Assembly: GCF_029784135.1 (NCBI RefSeq)
Contig: NC_073746.1
Span: forward strand, 228,607,882-228,671,881
Direction of reading: 5' to 3'
Length of the DNA: 64,000 nt
DNA from: Toxorhynchites rutilus septentrionalis
Taxonomy: Eukaryota; Arthropoda; Insecta; Diptera; Culicidae
Of this stretch, positions 44,601-55,389 are shown piece by piece. The position numbers and the translations under genes were made by a program. Numbering within the stretch: position 1 is the stretch's first letter; each line of letters starts with the position of its first letter. Below the pieces are notes generated by a model, which saw only the letters and a program-made list of their open reading frames with translations, was not told the DNA's origin and did not search any database.

Positions 44601-45800
44601 GTCTATTAAATATAAATGTACGTTACAAGTAGAACAGACAGACGACACAACCACCGGTCGTTCCTTCCGCCGGATGAATCATTTGCCACGAGACATTGTG
44701 TACACGCGAGGTGGAAGCAAAAAAAATACAAGTCCCCGAAACGAACACAGATTAACGTTAAAAGGCTGGTCCCCGATGGGTTCCGCAAATTTCTCGCGAA
44801 GATCTTGGCATGCGAGAGCCGAGGACATATCGCGAAGGGACACCTTTGCGAGCAACGCGACAGATCGCGCTGGCGGGATTTGATTGAGCATAAAATAAAT
44901 ACCAAAAAACGAAAAATAAAAAATCCGGGGGACGATAATCAGCCAGAAGCCAAACGCGGACCTGGACCCGCCAGACACTTTCGCGAAAGTGTCGCGCGAG
45001 CGTTGAAAAAACAAGTAATACCCGCGCTCCAAGAATACCCCACGTATTTTCGATTTCTCGTTGCCCGAGTACGTGATTTTAAATTATTGGTGACAGCACA
45101 ACAACAACAACATTGACTCGCGCGACGACAAGAAAAGTGACAAATAAATGTTAATAAATTTTAAATATCGCTGTGCTTGCCTCTCTTTCCGAAGGGTCGT
45201 CTCGCTAGATCGGACTATTTTTTCTTCATTATTGGAATGAAAGTTATCGCTTTTGGCCCCGGGTTGCATGCCCTTCTGCCGCCCGCCATTTCAGTTGGTG
45301 ATCAAATTTTCTTTTCGTTTCGTCTCGAAGACTGCACTTCATTCGATCTTCTAGAAGGAGGGGAAAATCATTTTAAATCAGTTTCGTAAGAAGACGCTAA
45401 CCGCAATGATGCGAACGAAAAGTATAAAATGAACTGATACTTAAAATTGCGAATAAAAGTGCAGTGAACTGATAACGTTATAACGTTATGTTTCTTTTTG
45501 GCAGACAGTTTCCGATCTCGGGCACCAAGTTGGCTTTCTTGAAACAGAATACTGACGATTCGCTCTTATCAGTCGGGTATCCAGGTTTTGTTTTTGTACA
45601 CAAGCGCCACTTGAAAACAAGCGACAATTTGGGCGATGACACTAATAAATTAGTTCTCTTTAACAAGTGTATTAATTAGGATAATCAGCCTTCGCTGATT
45701 GCTTAAGTGTGTTTTAATTTATTTGCCTTTTTAGTGCTATCGCACTCGCTGCGAAAGTGATTCAAGAATCGGGAAGTGCACTAGAAAGTCGCAGTGTTTT
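44601..45800. other. GC-richer island 8, possible transcript leader, ending at a splice-donor-like site
   Basis: CpG-rich in its first 700 bp, with a perfect 20-bp palindrome at 44974-44993. The 166-codon plus-strand frame 44616-45116 and the 117-codon minus-strand frame 44679-45032 overlap. Both are very basic and match nothing, so I favour non-coding. CTCAA|GTAATG at about 45808-45813, just before the TA tract, could be a donor ending an untranslated exon. This is inference only. Confidence 0.2.
44974..44993. promoter_or_regulatory. Perfect 20-bp palindrome GACACTTTCGCGAAAGTGTC
   Basis: It reads the same on both strands with no spacer and lies inside GC-richer island 8. It could be a dimer-binding site. 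Function is unknown. Confidence 0.35.
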
Positions 45801-45811
45801 CTTTCTCAAGT

Positions 45812-46001
<190 letters not shown>

Positions 46002-46326
46002 TTTAGTGTGGATTGATTGCTATCGGTGAGTTTGGTGAAACACTGGAAGCAGCCAATTCAATAACCAATCTTCCATATCCTGTATATCCTTTCATTATTC
46101 GATATCAGGATATGAAAAAACAAGCTTTCTTGCTGAGACGGACACTATGGAAGGTGTTTGATTTCGTAGGCCCATTACTTTCGATGAATATCTTCATTTT
46201 CCTCGTGAAAAGGCTCTTGAATCTTGGTAGACAAGATGGAATGATAGCGATAAAGGTCGATAGTTGTATTCTACGGTCTTCAAATCATGGTTCAATTTCA
46301 TTATTTCACAAATGCACAACTTCTTC

Positions 46327-46600
46327 GAGTTCTTCTTCTTAAGTGGCACTAACGTTTCTAGAGAAACTTCCCCGTCTCAGCGTAGTTCACTTGCGTCATT
46401 TTTATTAGTACTTAGTAGAGATTTCTATGCCAAATAATACGCCTTGAATGTATTCTGAGTGGCAAGCGTGATCGCGTGACCACAGTGCAAGTCAGAGGAA
46501 ATTTCTTTGACGAAAAATTCCCCCGACCAGAACGGAAATCGAACCCGCACTCTCGGTATGTTAGGTGTGACGCTATCCACTCGGCCACGGCCACTCTTTT
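46327..46600 (-). mobile_element. tRNA-derived SINE with AAG tail
   Basis: On the minus strand a pol III A box (TGGCCGAGTGG) at about 46585 and a B box (GGGTTCGATTTC) at about 46530 form a tRNA-like head. A body follows (TTGCCACTCAGAATACATTC, then GACGGGGAAG), ending TTAGTGCCACTTAAGAAGAA. The tail lies at 46320-46335. This fits the common dipteran tRNA-head SINE layout. The 101-codon minus and 149-codon plus frames across it are not genes. Confidence 0.75.
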
Positions 46601-46639
46601 TACTTTTTTACTTTTTCGAGTTACCATACCTTCGGTATT

Positions 46640-46790
46640 GAGGAGGCGATCTGGCGTAATGGTAACATCCATACCTCTCACGCTAAAGGTCACGAGTTCA
46701 ATTCTCACTCCCGACATTCTTCCAAAAATGGAAGTAAAAGTGACGAACCAGTCAAAATGTGTTGAAAGTCACTATTATAGAGAAAAAAAA
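46640..46790 (+). mobile_element. Second tRNA-derived SINE, plus strand
   Basis: A tRNA-like head has an A-box-like TCTGGCGTAATGG at 46649-46661 and a B-box-like GAGTTCAATTC at 46693-46703, followed by GTGACGAACCAGTCAAAATG and TTGAAAGTCACTATTATAGA. Stem pairing is too poor for a working tRNA. The head is back-to-back with the SINE at 46327-46600, about 40 bp away. Confidence 0.6.
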
Positions 46791-48047
46791 CCATTGGTAT
46801 TGGTTATCACGATATTGATCACATCGTCTGATTTTGCTCTGAATTTCAAAACGACAGAAAATTGCCTGCCAATATTTGGATCCGCTGCATTTCAGCTACT
46901 CGTATTCTTGATGATATTTCATTGATTTTTAATTTTCTCAATTCCATACACTTACAAGTTTGAATATGTGTTTTTCTATTTATTACATTGCATTATTTAT
47001 AACATACGGACGCAGGAAGATTAACGCAGACATCCTCGATATTTTTGGGAATTTGTTAACGAAAGGATAACAATGGGTTACCCGCCGGGATTTTTCTGAG
47101 CAATGAAGTTGTAAAAAATGTAGACTGTTTGCAACTTACTTCAGATGCGCGTTCAACGGGATGCCTCATTTGGTATGCAGAATCTTGGACGTAGAAATAC
47201 ACCAAGAGATTTGTGCCGTCTGAGAAACCTCGAGGTCACATCGAATCAAGTGAAATTCCCCATAAGCAAATTGAAGTGTTCAATGTCCAGTCCCGATGGC
47301 ATACCTACCATACCTTCAACCTTAAAAATGTAGCGACGAGCTGGTTTCTTCCCTGCTTCTTAGAATATTTTTTATTTCTTTATTTAGTAACTGTCAGTCC
47401 CAGTCGTTAACGTTTAACTGTGATAATTGTGAGGTTAAATGAAGTTAACTCTTTATAGATAACGTTTGAGAACGTTGAAAATATTAAAGGGTTACAGAAT
47501 AATTGCATTAGGAAATGCTAAAATATGCAAAGTCATATATTAATTTCCCATAATTGAGAATTGAATAAGAATTTCAAATAGTTGCAATTAACCTATAAAC
47601 GGCCAGCTGTCAAAAAATCTTTGATCATTTTTCTTGTCTTTGGAAAGAAACCATATGGTAATGTTTTTGCACACAATGATAGATTAATTTATTAGTTATC
47701 AGTTATCATCGATGTCATGTAATGTAGTATAAGTTTATTGGGCACTAAATTCGGTTCAAAGCAAGTGTGTGGGGAAAGCGTTTTTAATTTCAAAAGCAAA
47801 ACTTAATAAAATTCAAAAATGTGTGATATTGTATTACACATCGTTATGTATGACATAAATCGTTCGATTGAACCATCAAGAATAGGAGAGTTATTTCAAT
47901 TTTCTCCTCAGGTTTTTCAAGGATAACACGTTATGGAATATGAACAATGTTAGAATTAATTTAATCTGTCATGATTTATCATGGAATGCATCGCTGGTTT
48001 ATTTTATATACGAAAACGCAAATACAAAATAAAAAGATCAGTCCACA
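46791..48047. other. Unique stretch, nothing recognised
   Basis: AT-rich. AACTGTCAGTCCCAGTCGTT at 47389-47408 resembles the segment near 24012. No gene supported. Confidence 0.4.
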
Positions 48048-48051
48048 TTAA

Positions 48052-48252
48052 CTCCTTCGCGTACGATTTAATTTTCAAAAGAACGGACCAAATGCGAACA
48101 CTTCGATGGGTCACGCATCGAGTAATTTAACTACTCTGCTGAGCGTCTTAGCGCATTGTGTTATGTAAGCGCACCACGAGAGAGACTCGATGTTGTACGT
48201 TTTGGCACAATCATTTCACATCGAGCGAGACTCGATGTTGTACGAGAAAGGG
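48052..48252. mobile_element. Small piggyBac-like MITE, TTAA-flanked, 201 bp
   Basis: TTAA at 48048-48051 is followed by CTCCTTCGCGTACGA. Its partner is TTGTACGAGAAAGGG before TTAA 48253-48256, an imperfect inverse (about 11 of 15). Two copies of GAGACTCGATGTTGTACG lie inside at about 48182 and 48227. No coding capacity. Confidence 0.55.
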
Positions 48253-48459
48253 TTAATACTAATAGTTTAGTTTGGAGAAATGAAAATGAAATGGGTTTCC
48301 ATATTGATTACTATTTTTTCATCTGTTCACAAAATTGTAATACAAATTCATCTACTGTGTCTAGATTACATCTAGGGTAAGTGTACCAATTATGGAGAAC
48401 ATATGTCACCAACTTGCCGAAATTGACGAATAAAAACTCTATTTTAGTTCAAAAGTATA

Positions 48460-49757
48460 AAGGGTGTGTCACATCAAATTGCATCACGGAAAAAACGCTG
48501 TAGAAATTTAATTTTTAGGAATTATATCTTCAGCTATCGCTTATAATCAGATAAGAGTGTATAGATCACGTTGGCCATGCTTCACTGTCAATTTTTCGTA
48601 AATTTGGAAAAATGTCGTCGAACGAAAAAGAGCGTCGTGAATTAATCCTGCGCACCCATTTCGAGAATCCGGAGTTGTCACATCGGGACATCGTTAAGAT
48701 GCTGGGGATCGTCCAATCCACGGTCAGCAGAGTACTAAAACGATACTTCGAGAACCTAACCATCGACCGGAAGGTGAAGAACGGCAAAAATGGATGCTCC
48801 GTCAGTGAAAAAGATCACAAGCGCGTAGTTAAGCAGTTTAGACGTGATCCGAGAAGTTCGGTCCGGGATGTCGCCAATAAGCTGAATTTGTCAAGTTAAT
48901 CCGTCCAGCGGACCAAGCAGCGGGAGGGCCTGCGTACATACAAGGTTCAGAAGGCTCCTAACCGCGACGAAAGGCAAAACATGGTGGGGAAGACGCGAGC
49001 CCGGAAGCTGTACACCGAAATGCTGCCGAAGCCGCATTGCCTGGTAATGGACGACGAAACCTACGTCAAAGCCGACTTTCGTCAGCTGCCGGGCCTGTTG
49101 TTCTTCTCCGCAGAGGACAAATTCAGCGTTCCGGAGGAGATTCGCAAGCAGAAACTATCCAAGTTTGCCAAAAAGTACATGGTGTGGCAAGCGATCTGCT
49201 CTTGCGGAAAGCGGAGCGCCCCCTTCGTGATGACCGGCACGGTAAACGGGCAGGTTTACCTTAAGGAGTGCCTACAGAAGCGCTTACTACCACTATTGAA
49301 GCAGCACGAGGGCCCGACCATCTTCTGGCCGGATCTCGCTTCGTGCCACTATTCAAAGGACGTGTTGGAGTGGTACGAAGCCAACGGGGTCACCTTCGTG
49401 CCAAAGGAAATGAACCCGCCCAACGCGCCGGAGCTTCGCCCAATAGAGAAATATTGGGCGATTATGAAGCAGGCCCTCCGGAAGAACCCAAAAGTTGTCA
49501 AATCGGAGGCGGACTTCAAGAGAAAATGGATTTCTGTTCAAAAAAAACTACAACCTGACGTTGTACAGAACCTTATGGACGGGGTAAAGAGGAAGGTGCG
49601 AGCATACGGGCTTGGGTTCGAAGTATGAATAAAAAGAAAATGCCAAAAGTTGTTTAATAGTTTTTATTTTACTGTCTAAAATTTTCAAAAGGATCGGTCT
49701 ACTGGGTGAATTTTTACAGCGTTTTTTCCGTGCTGCAATTTGATGTGACACACCCTT
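48460..49757 (+). mobile_element. DD37E Tc1/mariner element, copy 2, 1298 bp
   Basis: 49-bp inverted repeats beginning AAGGGTGTGTCACATCAAAT, with two mismatches seen between ends. TA flanks are at 48458-48459 and 49758-49759. It is inserted in the MITE at 48375-50906. It is a near-twin of the element at 36416-37709 but on the other strand. Confidence 0.95.
48612..49628 (+). pseudogene. DD37E transposase, open except for one stop codon
   Basis: 339 codons begin MSSNEKERRELILRTHF. A helix-turn-helix (SHRDIVKMLGIVQSTVSRVL) spans about residues 23-42 and a second DNA-binding segment (DHKRVVKQFRRDPRSSVRDV) lies near residues 72-91. Catalytic Asp148 is in DETYVKADF, Asp241 in WPDLASCH and Glu279 in RPIEKYW, giving exactly 37 residues between the last two. 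It ends VRAYGLGFEV. The only lesion seen is TAA at 48897-48899, after NKLNLSS, where the other copy has a Ser codon. Translation restarting at 48981 would yield the catalytic domain without the DNA-binding part. Such transposases work in the nucleus on their own ends and target TA. A recent insertion is likely. Confidence 0.95.
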
Positions 49758-50040
49758 TACTTTTTCTAGCAGTTTCAACTCTGTTTTTGAAGATTCTCAC
49801 TGATATTCTGATGATTAATTGACTAAATTGTAAAAAATACATGTTTGAAATGCCACTTCCATGTACCCATTATGGTAATAGTGTTCCTGGAGTTCCGTAA
49901 TAAGTGCACCTATTATGGTAATAGTCGGTGTCACATGGAAAAAAGTGTTAATAGGATTCAAATAATATTTCAATAATAATTTTTAATAAAACTATGCCTC
50001 TAAATCTAATACCTAGTATGCAATACTATATCGTTGATTC

Positions 50041-50310
50041 TACACTCGACAAAAATTATGGAAATGGAGCGCAAAGTCGAAAAAAAAGTTCTCAACGTTA
50101 ACTTTATTTCATAAAAACTTGACCAGTTTTCTTATTTGGCACCTTTAATGAAAGACGTAGTTCTACGTCAAAAATCGTTTTTTTCTGTTCTTTTTAAAAA
50201 AAATTGTAGATTTACACAGTGTTTTATTAATCAATTCAATAGTAAATCCAATTAATCTTATCAATCAGCATTCATTTGATTCCAATAACGCTCTTGTAGG
50301 TCATTTTACT
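50041..50310 (+). repeat. Repeat Z, copy 2
   Basis: ACACTCGACAAAAATTATGG start and the block AATTAATCTTATCAATCAGC then ATTCATTTGATTCCAATAAC match copies 1 and 3. Confidence 0.5.
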
Positions 50311-50906
50311 ATAGGATCAAGCAAATATGCTTCGGTCGGACACGTATAGTGCTATTTCACAATACTACTGAGCGTTTAAAAGCACCCTATCATATGGAAT
50401 TGCGTATCGTGAAAACGTGATGTACAACCATAATAGCATAACAACCATAACATAACAACGTATAACCATAATAGGAACATAGTAGATCTGCTTTCCAGCT
50501 TTGCAGCGATTTCGTACAACCATAATGAAACAAGGCAGCTTTCGATATTGCAATAATTGGCATGTAGATGTAAAATTGTACTAATTATGGTAATAAAGAA
50601 ATACATGTTTATTTCAATAAAATCGTATACATTGGTCGAATGACAGAATCAAGAATGTTGTAATGTATGCGTCTATATTGTGTTCGCATCAAAACAGCCA
50701 CTTCACAGCATAACAATCTCATTAGTTTGACCGCATATTCCTTAGGAAAATGTTAAGAAGCAAGCATCAAAATCGACAAAGAAAAGTTTTCTGATGTATA
50801 AAACTCATATGAAAGCCTTGAACAATAAGATATGTTTTCTAAACTAATCAAAAACTCACTTGTATTACCATAATAGGTACTATCGCGATGATAGGTACTT
50901 CTACAC

Positions 50907-51480
50907 TATATTTTGTACATTATAACTTGCAAGTTATTCCAGATAATTTACGTTCCTCGATTTACTTTTAAAAAGTACTTCCAAAACCAGTCTAGACAAT
51001 GTGGATCTTGTTTGATCTTGAAATGAATATTTGTTAAGGCTTTATAGCATTGTTTCAATTTTCTCATGAATAATACGCATGCATATGTTGGTTGGAGAAA
51101 AATTTATCAATGAAATATTACAAATTACTAAATTCATTTTTCATACTTAGAATTATCCAATTTATGACGAATATGCACTGTTTGGTTCCAAAATTGTTAC
51201 CATTTTCATATCGTGTAGAAGAGCCTTTTTTTGGATTGTGATATTCGGATCGAAGTCACTTCTCACTTTTCCTTGGTATAAAGTATCTCAAATAAATAAC
51301 ACCAACAACTATTCGCTTCAAGAATTGGTTGGCTTTGAAAGTATTTAATGGAATACGACGAATTCGATTCGAATATCACAATTAAAAGAAATAGGCTCTT
51401 CTTTACGATAATGTGTCAATGCGTCTGTGTCCTTAATCATCCAACGCATTCACCTGATCTGGACCACATGACATTTAGAC
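50907..51480. other. Unique stretch, nothing recognised
   Basis: AT-rich, no supported feature. Confidence 0.4.
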
Positions 51481-52275
51481 GTCACTCGTACACACAGGTC
51501 GTCACAGATAGACGACGCTCGTAGCGAAAGGGTTCAAGAAAAAAAACATCTTGAAATTAGGAATTCTTTGTTCAAGTGAACGTTTTGTCCACTAAATGAT
51601 TGAACACGTCGCACTGTTGCCAATAGTTACATATTTTCTACACAGAGGTTGTGATTTCACTAATTATTTTAAAATCGACACAATTTGAATCTAGCGAAAA
51701 TAAATTTTCTCTATATTGGGTCTATTTCTCTTCGGAACCTTCATAAGCAACCAACCGAATCGGTGGAGGTATCCAAGCTCTCCCCTTCGCTCCATATATC
51801 GGTTCTGATTTTAAGTGAAAATATAAGACTGCATTCGGATTGCAATTGTAGACTCGCAATTCTTATAACGACAACGACGCAACCGACGTCTCCGTCGTTG
51901 TCTTTAATTAAACGATAACACTAATGGACTTAATGATAAAAGTGTCTAGTTTTATTAATAAATTTAGCACGACCCGCTGGCTGGCTGGTCGGCTGACGTG
52001 ACAACGGCAACGACGTCGCCAAACCAGCCAAGACAGCATGCGATTGAACTTTGGAGTGGTCTGAGACACACGTACGCACAAAAACCTATTCGCGTGCCGT
52101 TGCTGTTCGCAATCTTCCGCGTTATCAGTTCCATGTTTGCTGTCCAGCCAATTGTGGGCCAGAAATCCTTTTATGAAGATTTCCAATTGAGATCATTTGC
52201 GTGTGCCCTAGGCAACGCAACAAAAAGAGAAAAAAAGTAACGAAACATACAGATAAAAAATCGAAAGGGACGTAC
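51481..52275 (-). other. GC-richer flank downstream of the 52276-52623 exon
   Basis: CpG-containing unique sequence, including CGTCACAGATAGACGACGCTC and repeated CAACGACG-type words at 51870-51900 and 52005-52015. In gene orientation it is intronic DNA following the donor at 52275. GAAAGGGTTCAA at 51526 resembles a piggyBac-like end with a mutated TTAA. No second exon recognised. Confidence 0.3.
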
Positions 52276-52623
52276 CTTGAAGCTGATTCGCTGCCGCCGA
52301 GTATTCGGAAGCTTTCTGCAAATTGACCTTTGGTCGGTTCTTGGAAGATCCGTTGAACAGAGCGGCACCGGAGGCGATACCGACGGTGGAGACGGAAGTA
52401 GACGTGGATGGTGTGCCACCAATGGCAGAACAGGATACAGACGATGTGGTCGTAGAGTTGGTGGTTCCGGTGGACGTGCTGTTGCAGCTGTTAATGATGG
52501 ACGTTGTGATGGGCGTCGTTCCCGCTGGGGGCGGATTAGAAGAATTCTCCAATAGAAGCTGCTGGACTTGGAGGATATCGACGTACTCGTCGAGACTGGC
52601 ACTTGGATTGGCACGGTTATTTA
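52276..52623 (-). CDS. Ser/Thr-rich internal exon of an unidentified host protein
   Basis: On the minus strand the exon lies between an acceptor (CGTCCCCATGCAG at 52624-52636) and a consensus donor (CTTCAAG|GTACGT at 52276/52275). It is 348 nt, in phase at both ends, so its inclusion or skipping would not shift the frame. It begins NNRANPSASLDEYVDILQVQ and continues QLLLENSSN, a short amphipathic segment. A Ser/Thr/Asn-rich low-complexity tract follows (about residues 30-85), then SKNRPKVNLQKASEYSAAAN. Codon use is GC-rich compared with its surroundings. Such tracts are common in nuclear and RNA-binding proteins, but I do not recognise the gene. No other exon of it could be placed in the window. 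Confidence 0.6.
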
Positions 52624-52867
52624 CTGCATGGGGACGAAAATAGAAAACGATAATTTGTTTGAATACAGTATTAGTGATTTTTCCACGAAGCTGATATTTG
52701 GCATGGGTAAGCAAAAATGGTGTAGGTAATTGTATGTTATTCTGCTGTAGCTTATAGAGTGTCATTCATATACACAGCATTGTTTTTACCGACATTGTTT
52801 ATTTAAAAATGAGTCACTACACCAGGAATAACATTTTTGTTCAGTCGGGTTTGACACACGGATACTT

Positions 52868-53030
52868 TCTGCACTCGACAAAAAAAAAAAAATTAAAGGA
52901 CCACTTCGTATTATCGAGATTTTTGAGTGTTTTTTTTTGAAAGGTTCACACATTTTTGACAACTAAGTCAATATTAAATCGCATAACCCTTATCAATCAG
53001 CTTTCATTTTATTCTTAGAACGTCCCTGTT
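52868..53030 (+). repeat. Repeat Z, copy 3
   Basis: GCACTCGACAAAAAAAAAAA start, ACCCTTATCAATCAGC and TTTCATTTTATTCTTAGAACG match copies 1 and 2 in order. Confidence 0.55.
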
Positions 53031-53039
53031 CAATCACAT

Positions 53040-53125
53040 GTTATTTTCGGTCAAAAATTTGTTAACAATGATCGATCGATGAGCTGGAGCATTATCGTGG
53101 TGAAAATCCAAATGTTTCTTCGTGG
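53040..53125 (-). pseudogene. Mariner-type transposase fragment (HHDNAPAH)
   Basis: On the minus strand one frame reads LDFHHDNAPAHRSIIVNKFL. HHDNAPAH is the second-Asp motif of several mariner-group transposases. Less than 30 residues are preserved. Since it directly follows repeat Z, Z may be the non-coding end of a mariner-group element. That is a suggestion only. Confidence 0.5.
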
Positions 53126-54049
53126 TCATCCTAATGCAACTTAGGAAAAAGCGGTAAATCGATTATTTTAAAAGATAGAAAAAAGCATTGTTCCACTAAG
53201 TTGTTTAAAATAACTGGGGCTACAATATTGTTGAACTATATTTATCTCTATCTATAAAGATAAGAGAGTTAGATTTTTCATTTCAACGACAATTTTGGTC
53301 ACCCTATTTTTTATAACATCAAAATGAGCGCTCTATCATATGTAACAACTTTGTCTAAGACAGTTTTTGTCTAAACAATAAATATCTCCCACAAAGTTGT
53401 TTTTAGCGCCTTCTGTCTGGGATGCATTGTGGTAACTATGAAAAAACGAGTTTTTTTACTCTAACTTTTATATTTAAAACTCTACATCAAAATGGTCTTC
53501 GTACAACTTTTACAGCTTATCAATACCAACATTTTGCGATGCAGAACATGTTAATATCTTAATCCTGCTTAAAGTTATTGATGGGTTTTCATCCAAAAAC
53601 TTATGGTATCTGACAAACAAATGAAGAGAGCAAGTTTTTTGGGAAGAAATATCAATAACTTTGAGTAAAGTTGAGATATTGACAAGTTCTGCATCGAAAA
53701 ATGTTTTTATTAGTAAGCTCTAAAAGTTTTCATGGTGATACAATGATCCGCGGAGCTATATATCTGCGAATGCCAACATAAAAGTGATTGTGATGTGTTT
53801 TAGTCACGACGAATTGCAATGTATTTTAGTAATATTTGCGAGAAGCAAAGGTTTCTGCATGTTTGTATATACATTCAAAGTTATAATATTTTTATCAATA
53901 GAATATTGTTTTCATGCTCAAATATAATTTTTCATGTTTGCTCCTGTGCAATTTCAAATGAAATGGAACTAAACATAGATTTTAAAAACTTGTATTTTTG
54001 ATTCGAAAAAAATTTGCATTCCATGTGTGTTGGAAGAAATATGAGTTTC
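53126..54049. other. AT-rich repeat-like stretch, no gene
   Basis: Contains partly mirrored words, such as AATATCTTAATCCTGCTTAA near 53550 and a similar inverse near 53665. Probably transposon-derived. No terminal repeats identified. Confidence 0.35.
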
Positions 54050-55021
54050 GACAGCATTTGGGAATTTTTTGGCTCAACTTTTGAAAAGGGCGTATCGATT
54101 TTAGTGAATAAATCTTCGATAATTCATATCTCAAAAACAATGAGTCCTACCGACATAGTGTCTTAGAAAGAGTTATAGAGTATTGCTGTCCAAACGTGAA
54201 AAAATATACACGGAGAAATAAAATTAGTACTTTTTTTAATTTACAAAGAAAACTTTAATTTAAAATATCTAAAACATATATTTTTAATTTTTTTTCATAT
54301 AAAATAAAAGTCATGTAGAAAATCTAAAAAATGAGTACAAGATGGTGAAACTATTTTTTGATCAAATTTGGGAAACATCGAATTTTTGTATGTGAACAAT
54401 CATTTTTAGCCACAAATTAAGAATCCTGATGTGATTTAAAATGAATAAGCTCATTATCAATCTCCTTCTAAATGTAGCCATTCTCGAGATATTTGAAAAA
54501 ACATTTATAATATATTGTCTTTTTCAAATTTAATTTTTTTTCAGATTTATATATGTATTTTTTTTCTCAATTTTTTCCTATAAAAAAGTCATATATAAAA
54601 TTTAAAAAATGAATACAAGATGGTAAAACTATTTTTGATGAACTTTGTAGAACATCGAAGTTTTATGAATTTTCGAAACCTTGAATTTTTGTATGTTATT
54701 AATTATTTTTAGCCACAAATTATGAATTCTGATGTTATTTAAAACAAAAAAAAAACTCTTTATCAACCTCCTTCTAAATTTAGCCATTAGAGATATTCAA
54801 AAGAATATTTGTAATTTATGGTCTTTTATAGACTCTTTTAATATGTTTGTCGTGTTATACCGCCTTGTTCATGAAATTTTATGAATTTGCTTATAATTTT
54901 CAAAATACATCACTCTGGTAGAACTATATGTTTAGGAGTTACGTTGAAAAACATTATCGTTACGTTTTGTATTAACCCACATGTATTCAAATGTTTTTCA
55001 ACGTAAATCCTAAACATATAT
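54050..55021 (+). repeat. Repeat Y, copy B
   Basis: Inverse of copy A (35870-37845 without the DD37E insertion). It includes an internal partial duplication: the ACAAGATGGT-containing block at 54330-54480 recurs at 54600-54790. It ends in a hairpin with arms at 54927-54957 and 54989-55019. The TA at about 54154-54155 corresponds to the DD37E insertion site of copy A. Confidence 0.7.
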
Positions 55022-55389
55022 ATTCACGGTACTGTTTATCAGAAAGACAACTGAATTTCCTAATCTTCGATGATGTAGACTAGTGGTGGTGACGAAGACC
55101 GACTTCTCGCGAAAATGTAGATATATTTTGTTTATAAATTGATATCATCCCAATACTTGGTAAAATTGTTACGAGATTCGTTTCGCAGTACTGTGTTCAA
55201 GCACACCTCGCGAATGTAGGTAATCTTCACAAAATAAACTAAACAAAAACAGCAACAGAACCAGACGTGACTATTTGAGGATTATCTCATATACGGAATA
55301 GGTTTTTTCCCTTTTGCTATAAGTTGTCTGTCTGATGAAAATTTGCTTTTGATTTATGGTCGCCGAATGTAACCACCATTAGTTCATGA
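55022..55389. other. Flank or 5' leader of the LINE
   Basis: The LINE's 5' end could not be placed. No target duplication matching the 3' flank was found. Part of this may be its 5' untranslated region. Confidence 0.35.

Larger units (their letters stand above)
48375..50906. mobile_element. MITE family GTACCNATTATGGTAATA, split by DD37E copy 2
   Basis: The left end after TA 48373-48374 is GGGTAAGTGTACCAATTATG. The right end is the inverse, AGGTACTTCTACAC before TA 50907-50908. Motif copies occur at 49864, 49906, 50577 and, inverted, 50866-50882 and near 50400-50530. Without the 1298-bp DD37E insertion it is about 1.2 kb. It also holds a repeat Z piece at 50041. No transposase. Confidence 0.6.

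Noticed and set aside
44616..45116. 166-codon basic plus-strand frame
   Set aside because: An opposing 117-codon frame overlaps it, composition simply follows local GC content, and no domain is recognisable.
46640..46715. Functional tRNA gene
   Set aside because: A- and B-box-like words are present, but acceptor and T stems do not pair and SINE body sequence follows.
46476..46925. 149-codon plus-strand frame
   Set aside because: It runs through two SINE heads in antisense and sense, so the opening is accidental.
48360..48390. Splice donor AGG|GTAAGTG
   Set aside because: The bases are the terminal repeat of the MITE starting at 48375.
52171..52614. Pro/Arg-rich 147-codon minus-strand frame
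   Set aside because: It is another frame over the Ser/Thr-rich exon. The frame consistent with the splice phases was preferred.
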